Below, one piece after another: positions 54,392 to 64,000 of a stretch of 64,000 nucleotides of DNA. The stretch is from positions 143,064 through 207,063 of the forward strand of contig JAOBSW010000523.1 in assembly GCA_026214975.1 (NCBI GenBank), given 5' to 3'. Within the stretch, counting starts at the first letter, position 1. Every line of letters starts with the position of its first letter. Below the pieces are notes generated by a model. It worked only from the letters and a program-made list of their open reading frames with translations, did no database searches and was not told where the DNA came from. Origin of the DNA: Gentiana macrophylla. Lineage: Eukaryota > Streptophyta > Magnoliopsida > Gentianales > Gentianaceae. A program made the position numbers and the translations under genes.

Positions 54392-56022
54392 TGTAAGTCA
54401 ACCTGATTATATAATTCTGATGATTTACCCCATTTTCTGATGCAATTAGCGATATTTTGACATCATCTTGAGCAATTTGAATGATGATGGGCACCATATT
54501 TTGTGTACATAGATTTTCAGAAAAACCACGTTTTAGTTGTATTATATTAGTTATTAGCCGATTTTGTTATCAGATTTACATGTGGTATCTTTGTGTCTAT
54601 TTTGCAGCACAGATATCACGGATTGGAGTGTGGATTCTGACCTCAGGGTGGCTTTTGATTCTTTTGTGATGATTTTGTGCCGTGGCAAGGATTCCAGCCC
54701 ATTGTTTGATACACATTAGAGGGTTCAATCCATGTCAGCCGGGAGAATAAAATTATGATTTCGTGATTTTGTATGTTGATGACATGTGCCATGTCACATT
54801 GACCTATGTACGGAGTGGTTGAGCAATTAATGCAGATGTCATTCAGTCAGTCACCACAACTGGACGTCACGCGCGCCAAGAATCTATGACCTGCGCCACT
54901 AGTGCAATTTTTGGCTGGCGCGTGTCAATTATGTGGTGACGCGCATCAAGAGTGCACAGTCAGCAAAAGTTTAATCTCTTTTATTCTTCCATTCACATTA
55001 TCAACAAAAAATAGACTTTATCTTCTCCAACTCTTCCATCTTGCAGGCACCATTCACCCCAAGGCTCTTATAGCCGAATTTTAGTAGAAATTATCACTTG
55101 CATTTGATTGTAAAGGCTAAGGATTCTAGTTTAGCTTTGATTTCTTGTTGAATTTTAACACATTGTGTTGGCTCCATTAAAGCTTTTGAGGTTGGATGAT
55201 GAACACCAACTCGAATTTCACCATTTGAAGTGGTAATCTCTAATCTTTGTTATCATTCAGTTGTTCTTATGTTTATGAATGTTAATCTTGAGATGATTAT
55301 GTTTGTAGACATGAGTGGCTAGGTTTTTCTTGCTAAGATTATGTTGTAGTATTAGTTTATCCTCTTGTGATTGATTGGGAATGGTTGTTTATGTTGTTAG
55401 TTTTGAGTATTGTGAAGCTTTGCCTACTTGTTTCCATTGTTTCTTGCATTGGAGTAATTTCCTAGTGTTAGCATTTACACGTTAACGGATACCGAAAGGA
55501 GATGTTAATTATGGGAAGAGGGTTGGTGAACCGGAAGGTAAAATCGACCTCTTCGAGGCATTCGATTTCTTATCCGGGGATAGTTGGCTTTGCCATTGCA
55601 TTCACGGGCGTAGCATACCGAATCATTAGGTTTAGTTCGCCTAAACCAAGGAGGGGGTAGAGAGCAACTTCATTCACTCGTATGAGGCGGAATTTCTTGA
55701 TTAGGAATGCACCGTTCGACATTTTCAAGCATGGTAGGATGGTAGGAAGTTGTTCCCATGACGTTGCAAGAGGATAGCTAGACTACACATTATCTTGGTT
55801 AGCTTCTTTTATAATTTATCATCTTCGTTAATTCAGTACTTTATTTATGCTATTGATTAATTTTTCACTAAATTGCGACCTAGATCGAATTAATATAGAC
55901 TCTTTAGTGTGTAACCTTATAAGTGTGTGATCCCCGAGGAGATGACCTTGACTCACCAAACTAGACTACAGCCGACCCGGTACACTGCCGGTTAGATTGG
56001 ACCTCTCGTTTTGGCCACATCA
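54392..56022 (+). repeat. 5' LTR of Athila 2
   Basis: It starts TGTAAGTC where the inverted leader stops and ends ...CACATCA, 7 nt before the primer site. Length about 1.63 kb. Both borders are inferred from one LTR only. A block with several GACGCGC-like words is at about 54860-54950. The frames 54481-55084 are not genes. Confidence 0.75.
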
Positions 56023-56029
56023 AGCTTTT

Positions 56030-56047
56030 TGGCGCCGTTGCCGAGGA
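56030..56047 (+). other. Primer-binding site of Athila 2, tRNA-Asp
   Basis: TGGCGCCGTTGCCGAGGA, one mismatch from the complement of the plant tRNA-Asp 3' end. Same primer as Athila 1. Confidence 0.88.
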
Positions 56048-56217
56048 AAGCTATTTTCATTCTTTTTGAGTAAAAGTTACTACTTGTATCAGTCTTAAAA
56101 TTTTCGAGCATAGGTCAAGTCTCTTTCTAATCACATTTCTGTTTACTTATATGGTACTTACCATTTGGTAAGTTACCAAGTGCATTTGATCGTTTTCTTG
56201 TTGTTTCACTTTTGTAG
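56048..56217 (+). other. Athila 2 untranslated leader
   Basis: 170 bp between primer site and the gag start; no feature recognised. Confidence 0.6.
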
Positions 56218-58031
56218 TTGATGACTCGGTCCCGAACCGGTAAAGCTCCCCTTACTCCATATCGTTCGGACATTAACACGTACGAAAGACAATTGAGAGC
56301 TGAGCATAAGGTTGCTCAGTCTAGTGGAGAATCACTTGGTGAAGAATCATCCCGAGAATCATCGACCCGAGAAGAGATGGCGGAAAATCTTGAGAATGCA
56401 CAAATTGATCCTCTTTTGGAAGATCCAATTCCCCAACCAAATCCCAATAACCAAGTCCACAATAACCAAAATAACCGAAACAACCGAAACCGGCAAAACC
56501 AAAACCACAATCAAAACCAAGGCCAAAATAACCAACTTTTGAGACCTCTTTGTGATCAACCTTTGAGAAGGAATGCACCCAATGATCCTATTAGACTCCC
56601 CAATGAAGGGGCAAATAATTTTGAAGTGAAATGGCATCTTTTTGGGTTGATTGATAACAAATGCCAATTTGCCGGAGAAGATTTCGAAGATCCACATTTT
56701 CACCTCTACTCTTTTGAACAACTTTGTAACACAACCAAGAGTCATGGAATTCAAAAGGAGTTGACAAGATTGTCCATGTTCCCATACTCTTTGCCCGGGA
56801 GAGCTAAGGAATGGTTTGTATCTTTACCCCATCATTCATTGACTACTTGGGATGTAGTACAAAACGAGTTTTTAAAGCAATATTTTACACCCGGGAGAAA
56901 TTTGAAGTTGAAGGTTGAAATAGCTAATTTTGCATAAGGCCCTGATGAAACGTTAGGAAGTGCATGGGAAAGATTCAAAAAATTGTTGAAGGCTTGCCCC
57001 GATCATGGTTATCCATTTGATACACAAATACAACTTTTCTGTAGGAAGTTGAGGACAGAATCCCGTGCTAATATTGACCATGCATGTGGAGGATGTTTGA
57101 TGTCCTGCAATGCTCAAGAAGTTTATGATTCTATCGAGAGAATTTCAAAGAACCATCGGATGTGGGAAGCTGGAGCTAGCACAAGGAAGGTTAGTTTTAC
57201 AGAAGGACCAAAGGAAAATTCCGAGCTTATGGAAAAAATTGATAAGTTATCAAAGAAGTTTGATAATTTGCAGTCAGGCAAGAGAGTGGAAGGAAACTTT
57301 TTGATTGAAAGCAAGAGAGACAATGATTATGGCAATAAGGATGAAATATCTATCGAGACGGAAGAGCCCGGTGATTTACAATCGGAGGAAGTAAGCTTTA
57401 TGCAACAACACCGGAATTTGAACAATGCATACTCTAACTCTTTCAATGCTATTAAGAGAGATCATCCGAATTATCGTTGGAATGAGAGTTCGTACAAGCA
57501 AGGACAACCCCCCTTTGCTCCACAACCACGAAACTCCTATAACACCAACACCTCAGCTCAATTACCAAACACTCGTTCTTATCCTCAACCTACCACACAA
57601 ACTATACCAATAACCGAGAGTTCCAATCAAGCACGAGGAGATAGATGGGACAACAGTTTGGATAAACTATTGGGAGTAGTTGCCACTCAAGCTCAGAACA
57701 TGGAAAATGTGATGACTTCGCTTAGTACAGTCACAAGGGACATGGGAATGATGAAAACGGCTATGAGTGGATATGATGTGAGAATGAAAACGATTGAGGC
57801 ATCGATGAGGAATGTGGAGGAACACTTGAGTAGAGAAGGTGAGAGGAATGCTAGTAGACCACCAGGTGGTTTGCCAAGAAATACAGAAAGGAATCCGAGG
57901 GGAGTGAATGCTATCATAACCCGAAGCGGAAAGGTTTGTGGAAATCGGGAGTTTCTTGAAAATCAAGTTGGAAATGAAGTTGAAAATGATTTGCATGATG
58001 CCGAAAAAGAGAGAAAGTTGAGCGAAGAATA
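56218..58031 (+). pseudogene. Athila 2 gag
   Basis: Starts MMTRSRTGKAPLTPYRSD. An Asn/Gln-rich tract (residues 75-107) precedes the core: FEVKWHLFGLIDNKCQFAGE, MFPYSLPGRAKEWFVSLP and FLKQYFTPGRN. TAA at 56935-56937 interrupts the frame and coding resumes in the same frame (SAWERFKKLLKACPDHGYP, CGGCLMSCNAQEVYDSIER). The C-terminal part (57400-58030) is Asn/Pro/Gln-rich and ends INAIITRSGK-like before TAG. Gag assembles the particle. The single in-frame stop might be a recent mutation. Confidence 0.85.
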
Positions 58032-58799
58032 GGAGGAAATTGTTGTATGTTTTTGCAGAATGACGGATATGTCAATGTTGAAAAAGAAAACGAGGATGTG
58101 GTGAAAGTCCCGAGGATTTTGAAGAATCCGAGAGCAAGTGATTTGAGGACCCTTTTTAAGGAACATCTCTCGGTGACCCCCACCAAGGATGAGATGACGC
58201 GCGCCAGCAGTAAATATTCACATTCAGAGAGTTTTGGGCAAAAATTGACCTACGCCAATAGGACCCTGACGGACGCCAAGGATACCTCGACATGCCTCAA
58301 GGGTGATCCAAATAAGGACATGACGCACGTCAAGCATACTTTGACCCAAGCAAATTCTCAGCTGGCATTTTCTAAGAAAGGTAAAGAGAAAGTAGTGCAC
58401 ACCGACGATGAATGGAGGCCACGAGCAGCTCAAACATTGAGGAAAGCTTCCGATGATGCATCAAGCGACAAAGGTAAGGAAGGTATGAACTCTAAACCTA
58501 AATTTATTGATCTTGAGTCATTACCTTACCCACCTAGAGAAGAAATTAAGAAGAAGAAGCTAGATAAAAAGTATGCTCGCTTCCTTGACACGTTTAGACA
58601 CTTGAATGTTAATATTCCAGTCATAGAAGCACTTACTAACATGCCTGTGTACGGTAAATTTTTGAAGGATATTCTTACTAAGAAGAAGAGGTTAGAGGAA
58701 TATGAGAACATTTGTCTCAATGAGGAATGCTCAGCCGTGTTGCAACATAAGCTTCCACCTAAGCTCAAAGACCCCGGGAGTTTTACCATTCCCATGTGA
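58032..58799 (+). pseudogene. Athila 2 gag-protease linker, frameshifted
   Basis: Coding in a different frame from gag and pol (58047-58799): VPRILKNPRASDLRTLFKEH, FIDLESLPYPPREEIKKKK, VNIPVIEALTNMPVYGKFLK and KLPPKLKDPGSFTIP. These strings are typical for the stretch before Athila protease. It contains three GACGCACG/GACGCGCG-like words also found in the LTR and 3' spacer. Frameshifts at about 58030 and 58790 set it apart. Confidence 0.8.
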
Positions 58800-59260
58800 A
58801 ATTGAGGGCTTTTTGTTTAAGAGGGTGCTTTGCGACCTTGGTGCTAGCATTAACCTCATGTCATATGAGGACTTTATCAAACTAGGAATAGGAAAGTTGA
58901 AAAACACTGAGATGACTCTACAATTAGCAGATAGGTCCATAAAACGTCCTAAAGGAGTCCTAAAAGACGTGTTAGTGAAAGTTGATAAGTTCTACTTCCC
59001 CATGGATTTTGTGGTTATGGATATGGAAGAAGGGTATTCAACGCCCCTTATTCTCGGTCGTCCATTCCTAGCCACGGGAAGGACAATGATTGATGTTCAA
59101 CGTGGAGAATTGATTTTGAGAGTTAACGAGGATGAGGTCACCTTCAATATTTTCAAAGCCATGAAACACCCATATAATTCACAAGAGTCATGTTCTTTTG
59201 TTGATGCAATATCTTGTGTTTGTACGGAAAATGCTAACTTGCAGGTCTTTGAAGATAAGC
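58790..59260 (+). pseudogene. Athila 2 aspartic protease
   Basis: Within the frame 58702-59895. The active site is LCDLGASINLMSYEDF (Asp 58834-58836; DLGA form usual for the clade), and the closing motif is STPLILGRPFLATGRTMIDV. Domain length is normal. Joined in frame to reverse transcriptase. Confidence 0.85.
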
Positions 59261-60560
59261 TTGAAGTGTGCCTAACTTTATCCATATTTGAATGTGAGAG
59301 TGATGATAAGGAAATGCAAGCAGTGATTTCTTATTTGGATATCGGCCATGTATTTAACAAACAACCGTGGCACCGATATCTGGAATTTGAAAATGATGGC
59401 CCGTTGTTGAAACCGTCCATAGAGGAGCCACCAAGGAACCTTGAGTTGAAAATTTTACCTCCTACCTTGAAATATGCTTTTCTTGAAAATGATAATCTAC
59501 TTCCTGTTATTATTTCTGCATCACTAACCAATGTGCAGGAAGACTTACTATTGAGGATGCTAAGGAAACACAAGAAAGCGTTTGGTTGGACTGTGGCTGA
59601 TATTCGGAGAATTAGTCCCGAAATCTGTGTTCACAAGATCATTCTCAACGATGACGCTAAACCATGTGTTCAACCACAACGTCATTTGAATCCCAATATT
59701 AAAGAGGTTGTGAAGAAAGAGGTTATCAAATTACTGGAGATGGGTATTATTTTTCCTATATCTGACAGTGAGTGGGTGAGTCCTACACAAGTCGTGCCTA
59801 AGGAAGGTGGATTTACTGTGAAGGAAAATGATAAAAATGAGTGGATACCAACAAGGGAAGTCACAGGATACCGCATGTGTATTGATTTTCGATGACTCAA
59901 TGACCATACCAAGAAGGATCATTATCCCCTTCCGTATATTGTCCAGATGTTGGAGCGGTTGAGTGGGCATAAATTCTATTGTTTTCTTGATGGTTATTCA
60001 GGCTACTTGCAAATATTCATTGTGGCTGGAGATAGAGAGAAGACGACTTTCACTTGTCCTTATGGAACGTTTGCATACAAGAGAATGCCATTTGGTTTAT
60101 GCAATGCACCTGCTATATTTCAAAGATGTATGACAGCCATTTTTTCTGATATGGTGGAAAAATTTTTGGAGATCTTCATGGATGATTTCAGTGTCTTTGG
60201 GGAATCTTTTGAAGAATGCCTCTCTCATTTGAAGCGTGTGTTGCAAAGATGTGAAGACATGAACATAGTGGTCAATTGGGAGAAATGTCATCTTATGGTA
60301 TCAGAAGGTATTGTGCTGGGTCACAGAATTTCTGAAAGTGGTATTAAGGTGGACAAAGAAAAAATTGATGTGATTGAGAAGTTACCTTCACCGGTTAATT
60401 TGAAGACGTTGAGAGGATTTCTAGGGCACACGGGCTTTTATAGAAGATTTATTGCGGATATCTCCCGTATTGCCAAACCTCTCAGTCATCTTCTTGAGAA
60501 AGAAGTTCCATTTGTTATTGATGAAAAGTGCATAGAGGCTTTTGAGACTTTGAAGCAAAA
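59261..60560 (+). pseudogene. Athila 2 reverse transcriptase
   Basis: It runs from RISPEICVHKIILNDDAKP and EWVSPTQVVPKEGG through RMCIDFR, where TGA 59893-59895 interrupts, then continues in the same frame from [14 protein letters not shown]. It includes the conserved [27 protein letters not shown], the catalytic FMDDFSVFG (60175-60201) and [15 protein letters not shown]. All catalytic Asp residues are present. Apart from one stop the domain is intact. Confidence 0.9.
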
Positions 60561-61120
60561 ACTAGTTAGCGCACCCGTTCTGGTAGCGCCGGATTGGAAA
60601 ATACCTTTCGAGTTAATGTGTGATGCAAGTGATTTAGCAGTTGGGGCTGTGCTTGGCCAACGTCATGGCAAGGTACTCAAAGCCATATATTATGCTTCTC
60701 ACACGTTGAACTCCGCTCAAGTCAAGTATGCAACAACCGAGAAAGAGTTACTCGCTATAGTATTCCCCCTCGACAAGTTTAGATCTTATCTTGTTGGTTC
60801 CAAGGTCATTGTTTATACCGACCATGCGGCTTTGAAATATTTGTTGAACAAGAAAGGTGCTAAACCGAGATTGCTTAGATGGATTCTCCTTCTTCAAGAA
60901 TTTGATATCGAGATCAAGGACAAAAAGGGTAGCGAGAATGTCGTGGCGGATCATTTAAGCCGATTGGATTTCGTTGATGATGAAGGAAAAAGAAGAGAGA
61001 CTGATGATTATTTCCCGGATGAACAACTCATGATGGTGGATGCTCCCCCGAAGATGCAATTTATTCATGATGGTTCGAAACCGAAGGAGAGCTCACCATG
61101 GTTTGCTATTATTGTGAATT
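60561..61120 (+). pseudogene. Athila 2 RNase H
   Basis: Same open frame. [38 protein letters not shown], then [17 protein letters not shown]. Intact as read; followed by an acidic linker into integrase. Confidence 0.9.
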
Positions 61121-62335
61121 ATTTTTCATGTGAGTATGTTCCACCAAATTGGACATGGCAAAAGAAGAAGAAATTCTTCCACGATTTGAAATTTTATTAT
61201 TGGGAAAGACCGAACCTTTTTCGGAGGTGTTCGGATGGTATCATAAGAAAATGCGTCCCCGATAATGAAATCTCAAGCATACTCTCCTTTTGCCATGGCA
61301 AAGATACCGGAGGCCATCACGGAGGATGGAAGACGGCATACAAAGTTTTACAATGCGGATTTTAATGGCCCTCTCTTTACAAAGATGCACATCGTTTTGC
61401 ACAGTCTTGTGTTGCATGCCAAAAGTGGGGAAATGTGTCTAAGAGGTATGAAATGCCCCTCCAACCTATTTTGGAGTGTGAAATATTTGACGTATGGGGC
61501 ATCGACTTCATGGGCCAATTTCCTCACTCATTCGGTTATAAATTCATTTTAGTAATGGTAGATTATGTTTCTAAATTGGTTGAAGCACAAGCCTATCCCA
61601 CTAATGATTCTAAGGTGGTGCTAAAAATTTTAAAGAAGAATATTTTTACTCGATTTGGCACCCCCCGAGCTATCATTAGTGATCGTTGTAATCGACCATT
61701 CACTAAACTTCTTGAGAGCTATGGTGTAAGACACAAATTCGGCACACCGTATCACCCACAAACAAGTGAGGTAAAACGGATTATTGAAAAAACAGTGGAC
61801 ACTAACCGTAAGAATTGGTCGGTGAAGCTTGACGATGCACTTTGGGCCTACCGCACCGCTTTTAAAACACCAATAGGATGTTCACCATACAGATTAGTTT
61901 TTGGCAAGTCTTGTCATTTACCCGTTGAATTGGAGCACCGAGCTTATTGGGCTATAAAGTTTCTTAACTTTGACCCCGAGCTTGTAGGAGATCATAGGTT
62001 ACTCCAACTCACCGAGCTTGACGAGTTTCTCCTTGACGCATATGAGAACGCCCAAATTTACAAGGAACGAACCAAGTCATTCCATGACCGGAAGATTTTT
62101 AATCGAGAGTTCCATGTGAATGATAAAGTGCTCCTGTATAACTCACGTTTGAAATTGTTTCAAGGAAAACTTAGATCGAGGTGGACAGGTCCATTCATTG
62201 TTACGAAGGTGTATAAATCTGGTGCAGTTGAGCTAAATGATGGAAAGTAGACATTTTTTGCCAATGGTCATCGCATTAAGAATTTTATTGAAGGAGAGGG
62301 CATACCTCGTTGGACTGGAAAAAAAAATTTGCATA
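61121..62335 (+). pseudogene. Athila 2 integrase
   Basis: The zinc-binding part begins at [18 protein letters not shown] 61363-61365 interrupts it, and coding resumes in the same frame with CVACQKWGN. The core holds [15 protein letters not shown] (first Asp) and [10 protein letters not shown] (second Asp, 61681-61683). [15 protein letters not shown] follows, where the family has about eight more residues that include the catalytic Glu. The C-terminal module has [23 protein letters not shown] 62248-62250 then interrupts the last 30 codons. Inactive as read because of the missing stretch and stops. Confidence 0.87.
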
Positions 62336-63216
62336 GTCTAGCTAAAGACTATAAATATAGCGCACCATGGGTACTACCTTCCAATTTATCTTTTAAGCAT
62401 TATCTTTTGGGTGTCTTATGTGCTTATTTGCTCGATGCTTACTTGAGTAATTGTGGTGATATCCCAATTTGATAATCTGTATAATTCCATCATCTCTACC
62501 GTATAATCTCGTCGAGCCAACGACGTAAAACAACAGTGCTCTCGGGAGGCAACCCGTTTCATGATAATTGCAGTTATTTTTATTGAATATTTTGATAAGT
62601 TTGGTGAACCTTAGCATTTTATTTTCGGATTAATTGTTTGGTTGAGAGTCTCTTGACTCACGCCAAGTCTTCTTGACGCGCACCAACAACCACTATTCAC
62701 ATACTGAGAGTTTGGGCAAATTGGTGGCGTGCGTCAGTGTGCCTTTGGCGTGCGTCATTGGGTGTTTGACACGCGTCAATAGGGCAGTTTTGAATAAAAC
62801 GGTTTTCCTCTTTTCTCTCCCCTTCATAACTCCCATTTAACTCGAATTCACCTCTTTTTACTTCCCATTTTCTTCAGTTTTCACCCACCACTCCACAAAT
62901 TTCTCCATTTATCACAACCCCTCACAACTTACTCTTTCTCCATTCCTTTTCTTCTTTTGGTTTGAAGAAGTGGAGGCTCATCTTTTTGATTCCAAGGCAT
63001 TTTCTGAATTTCCGGTCATCTCCATAGTTTCCGGCGACCTCTATTTTTGTCTGCGGTGTTCATCATTCCAACAAGGTATTTTGGCTCAACCTCCTTTTGC
63101 AATCTAATCTCTTTTAATCATTGTGATGTTTTGCGCTTTTTCTTTTTTTACAAACCGGAGGAAGGGCTGATTATTTTCTTTTCTAGCTTTTGTTGGGTTG
63201 TTGTGGCACTGCAGCC
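62336..63216 (+). other. Athila 2 spacer between integrase and third frame
   Basis: About 880 bp. It holds a block of GACGCGC/GGCGTGCGTCA-like words (62655-62790) and a pyrimidine-rich stretch (62810-62960). No coding frame is supported; 63047-63523 overlaps the start of the real frame at 63217 in another phase. It might contain an intron acceptor or promoter for the third frame; not demonstrable. Confidence 0.55.
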
Positions 63217-63999
63217 ATGTCTGAATCTTCTGCTCGTTCTAGTGGTCGTCAGGCTGACCAGAATAAGAAGAGGAAAGCCCCTGCCCCTGTTGAGCCTGAA
63301 CCTGTTGTCTCTTTTCCTGCAACACCCTTTGGTAGGAGAGCAAGGAAGCATTTTATGTCGTTCTTTAGTCAGTGCACATTGCATTTCGAGCGCAGTATTG
63401 ATTTCAAGTCGGTCAGTCCTAGAATTCAGAAAATTGTTACAGACCGTAAGTGGGAACTCTTGGCGGCCAACCGTACTTCTACGGTCAATGGCACGATTGT
63501 GGCTGAGTTTTACGCTAATTTAGCCGTTGATCTTGTTGAGGCAGCCAAAGGTTCGGTGACCGTGCGTGGTAAGAACGTTGCTTTTTCAGTCGGGGTTATC
63601 AATAACTTCTTTGGTATTCCCGAGATCCCTGCCGATACTGTCTTTTCTAATGTTTGGAAGTTGAGTGAGGACGGAAATCTGTGCGCTAAGGCTCGAGAGG
63701 CTAAAAACTATCTCTGTCCGTCCACCACTTGGGTAGGTAAGTGTTTCAAATATGGTCACGCGATTAAGAATGTAAGGGTGATGAAGCATTTCATTAGTCA
63801 TAACATCATTCCATCCCACAAGGTTAATACTATTAATTATACCGAGTCCTGCCTAGCCCTTGGCATTTTCACTGGTTTACCTGTGGACATTGGATACTAC
63901 ATGTATCTGCCCCTGCCCTGGCTGATTCATGAGATTTGTGTCCTTGCCGCAGTCCCTACTTTGCCTGATAATCACTTGTTCCCACCAGCTACTCTTATG
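63217..63999 (+). CDS. Athila 2 third open frame (env-position protein), partial
   Basis: ATG 63217 in the context GCAGCCATGT opens a frame of 261 codons that is still open at the window edge. It starts MSESSARSSGRQADQNKKRK (basic, Pro-rich), then has FERSIDFKSV, FYANLAVDLVEAA, VTVRGKNVAFSVGVINNFFG and YMYLPLPWLIHEICVLAAVP. The pattern agrees with the 'putative plant transposon protein' domain found downstream of pol in Athila elements, in the place of an envelope gene. No signal peptide or clear membrane segment is seen in this part. Its function is not known. It is uninterrupted, unlike pol. Confidence 0.78.
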   Translation, partial: MSESSARSSGRQADQNKKRKAPAPVEPEPVVSFPATPFGRRARKHFMSFFSQCTLHFERSIDFKSVSPRIQKIVTDRKWELLAANRTSTVNGTIVAEFYANLAVDLVEAAKGSVTVRGKNVAFSVGVINNFFGIPEIPADTVFSNVWKLSEDGNLCAKAREAKNYLCPSTTWVGKCFKYGHAIKNVRVMKHFISHNIIPSHKVNTINYTESCLALGIFTGLPVDIGYYMYLPLPWLIHEICVLAAVPTLPDNHLFPPATLM

Positions 64000-64000
64000 A

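Larger units (their letters stand above)
54392..64000 (+). mobile_element. Athila-type Ty3/gypsy retrotransposon (Athila 2), 5' part
   Basis: An element inserted in inverted leader: LTR, tRNA-Asp primer site, gag, protease, reverse transcriptase, RNase H and integrase, then a spacer and a third open frame that runs off the window. Domain order, FMDD motif and a 3' frame of the Athila type make the assignment firm. It is better preserved than Athila 1. From 56218 the frame is interrupted by single stop codons and two frameshifts. The right end and target duplication lie outside the window (the left flank is AGTGA). Confidence 0.9.

Noticed and set aside
54481..55084. Possible plant gene between the viral array and the gag of Athila 2
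   Set aside because: The stretch behaves as an LTR (starts TGTAAG at an abrupt break in the leader and ends CA just before a tRNA-Asp primer site) and its frames are short and unsupported.
56312..56785. Minus-strand frames opposite Athila 2 gag
   Set aside because: Antisense reading of the Asn/Gln-rich tract gives Gly/Phe-rich nonsense; the plus frame has clear gag motifs.

Overview
The window is nuclear DNA of a flowering plant, almost certainly a eudicot. It is entirely repetitive. I see no cellular gene, rRNA or tRNA, and no CRISPR array. Everything recognisable is either an integrated, caulimovirus-like pararetrovirus family arranged as a rearranged array, or an LTR retrotransposon that landed inside that array. 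The evidence is tRNA-Asp and tRNA-iMet primer sites, Ty3/gypsy polyproteins, a 30K-type movement protein, viroplasmin-like domains and very AT-rich non-coding DNA.

Host array. Two kinds of viral unit can be told apart. Component A (copy A1, minus strand, 15.2-20.5 kb; copy A2, plus strand, 44.3-49.1 kb; tail fragment A3, 51.7-52.5 kb) encodes, in order, a short N-terminus, a movement protein, a conserved WFxKNF-type domain, a capsid-like region with a CCHC knuckle, an aspartic protease, a viroplasmin-like domain and a C-terminal domain of unknown function. Component B (B1, 20.9-27.6 kb, and B2, 29.1-33.7 kb, both plus) has the same first residues, the same WFxKNF domain, a viroplasmin-like domain and the same C-terminal domain. 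Its middle is a large Lys/Asn/Ile-rich module that I cannot identify. No reverse transcriptase or RNase H is visible in either component. Both share a nearly identical long leader and tRNA-iMet primer site, and each unit is followed by a TATA promoter and R-like region. TATA-to-TATA distances are about 6.2 kb (B2) and about 6.25 kb (A2 with its inserted retrotransposon subtracted). This fits a multipartite pararetrovirus with separate circular components that must obtain reverse transcriptase from elsewhere.

Junctions. A1 and B1 are joined head-to-head exactly at the primer-binding site (about 20.7 kb). Two leaders are joined tail-to-tail at the primer-binding site (about 53.76 kb). One fusion, plus leader to inverted B tail with an internal deletion, occurs twice (0.84-1.33 kb and 50.35-50.9 kb).

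Inserted elements. (1) A complete Athila-type Ty3/gypsy element on the minus strand (1328-14220, TSD ATACT) with a decayed gag-pol. (2) A complete chromodomain Ty3/gypsy element on the plus strand (34326-43276, TSD ACCTG). (3) The left part of a second Athila-type element on the plus strand (54392 to beyond 64000) with LTR, gag, pol and an open third reading frame running off the window. (4) A solo LTR (21715-23576, TSD AATAC) inside B1. Insertions 1-3 all lie in copies of the viral leader.

Caution: the paired LTRs and repeated leaders differ repeatedly at CAG/CTG-type trinucleotides (for example CAG against CGA, CGAG or CG). That looks like systematic sequencing error at CHG sites, so some frameshifts described here may not be real.
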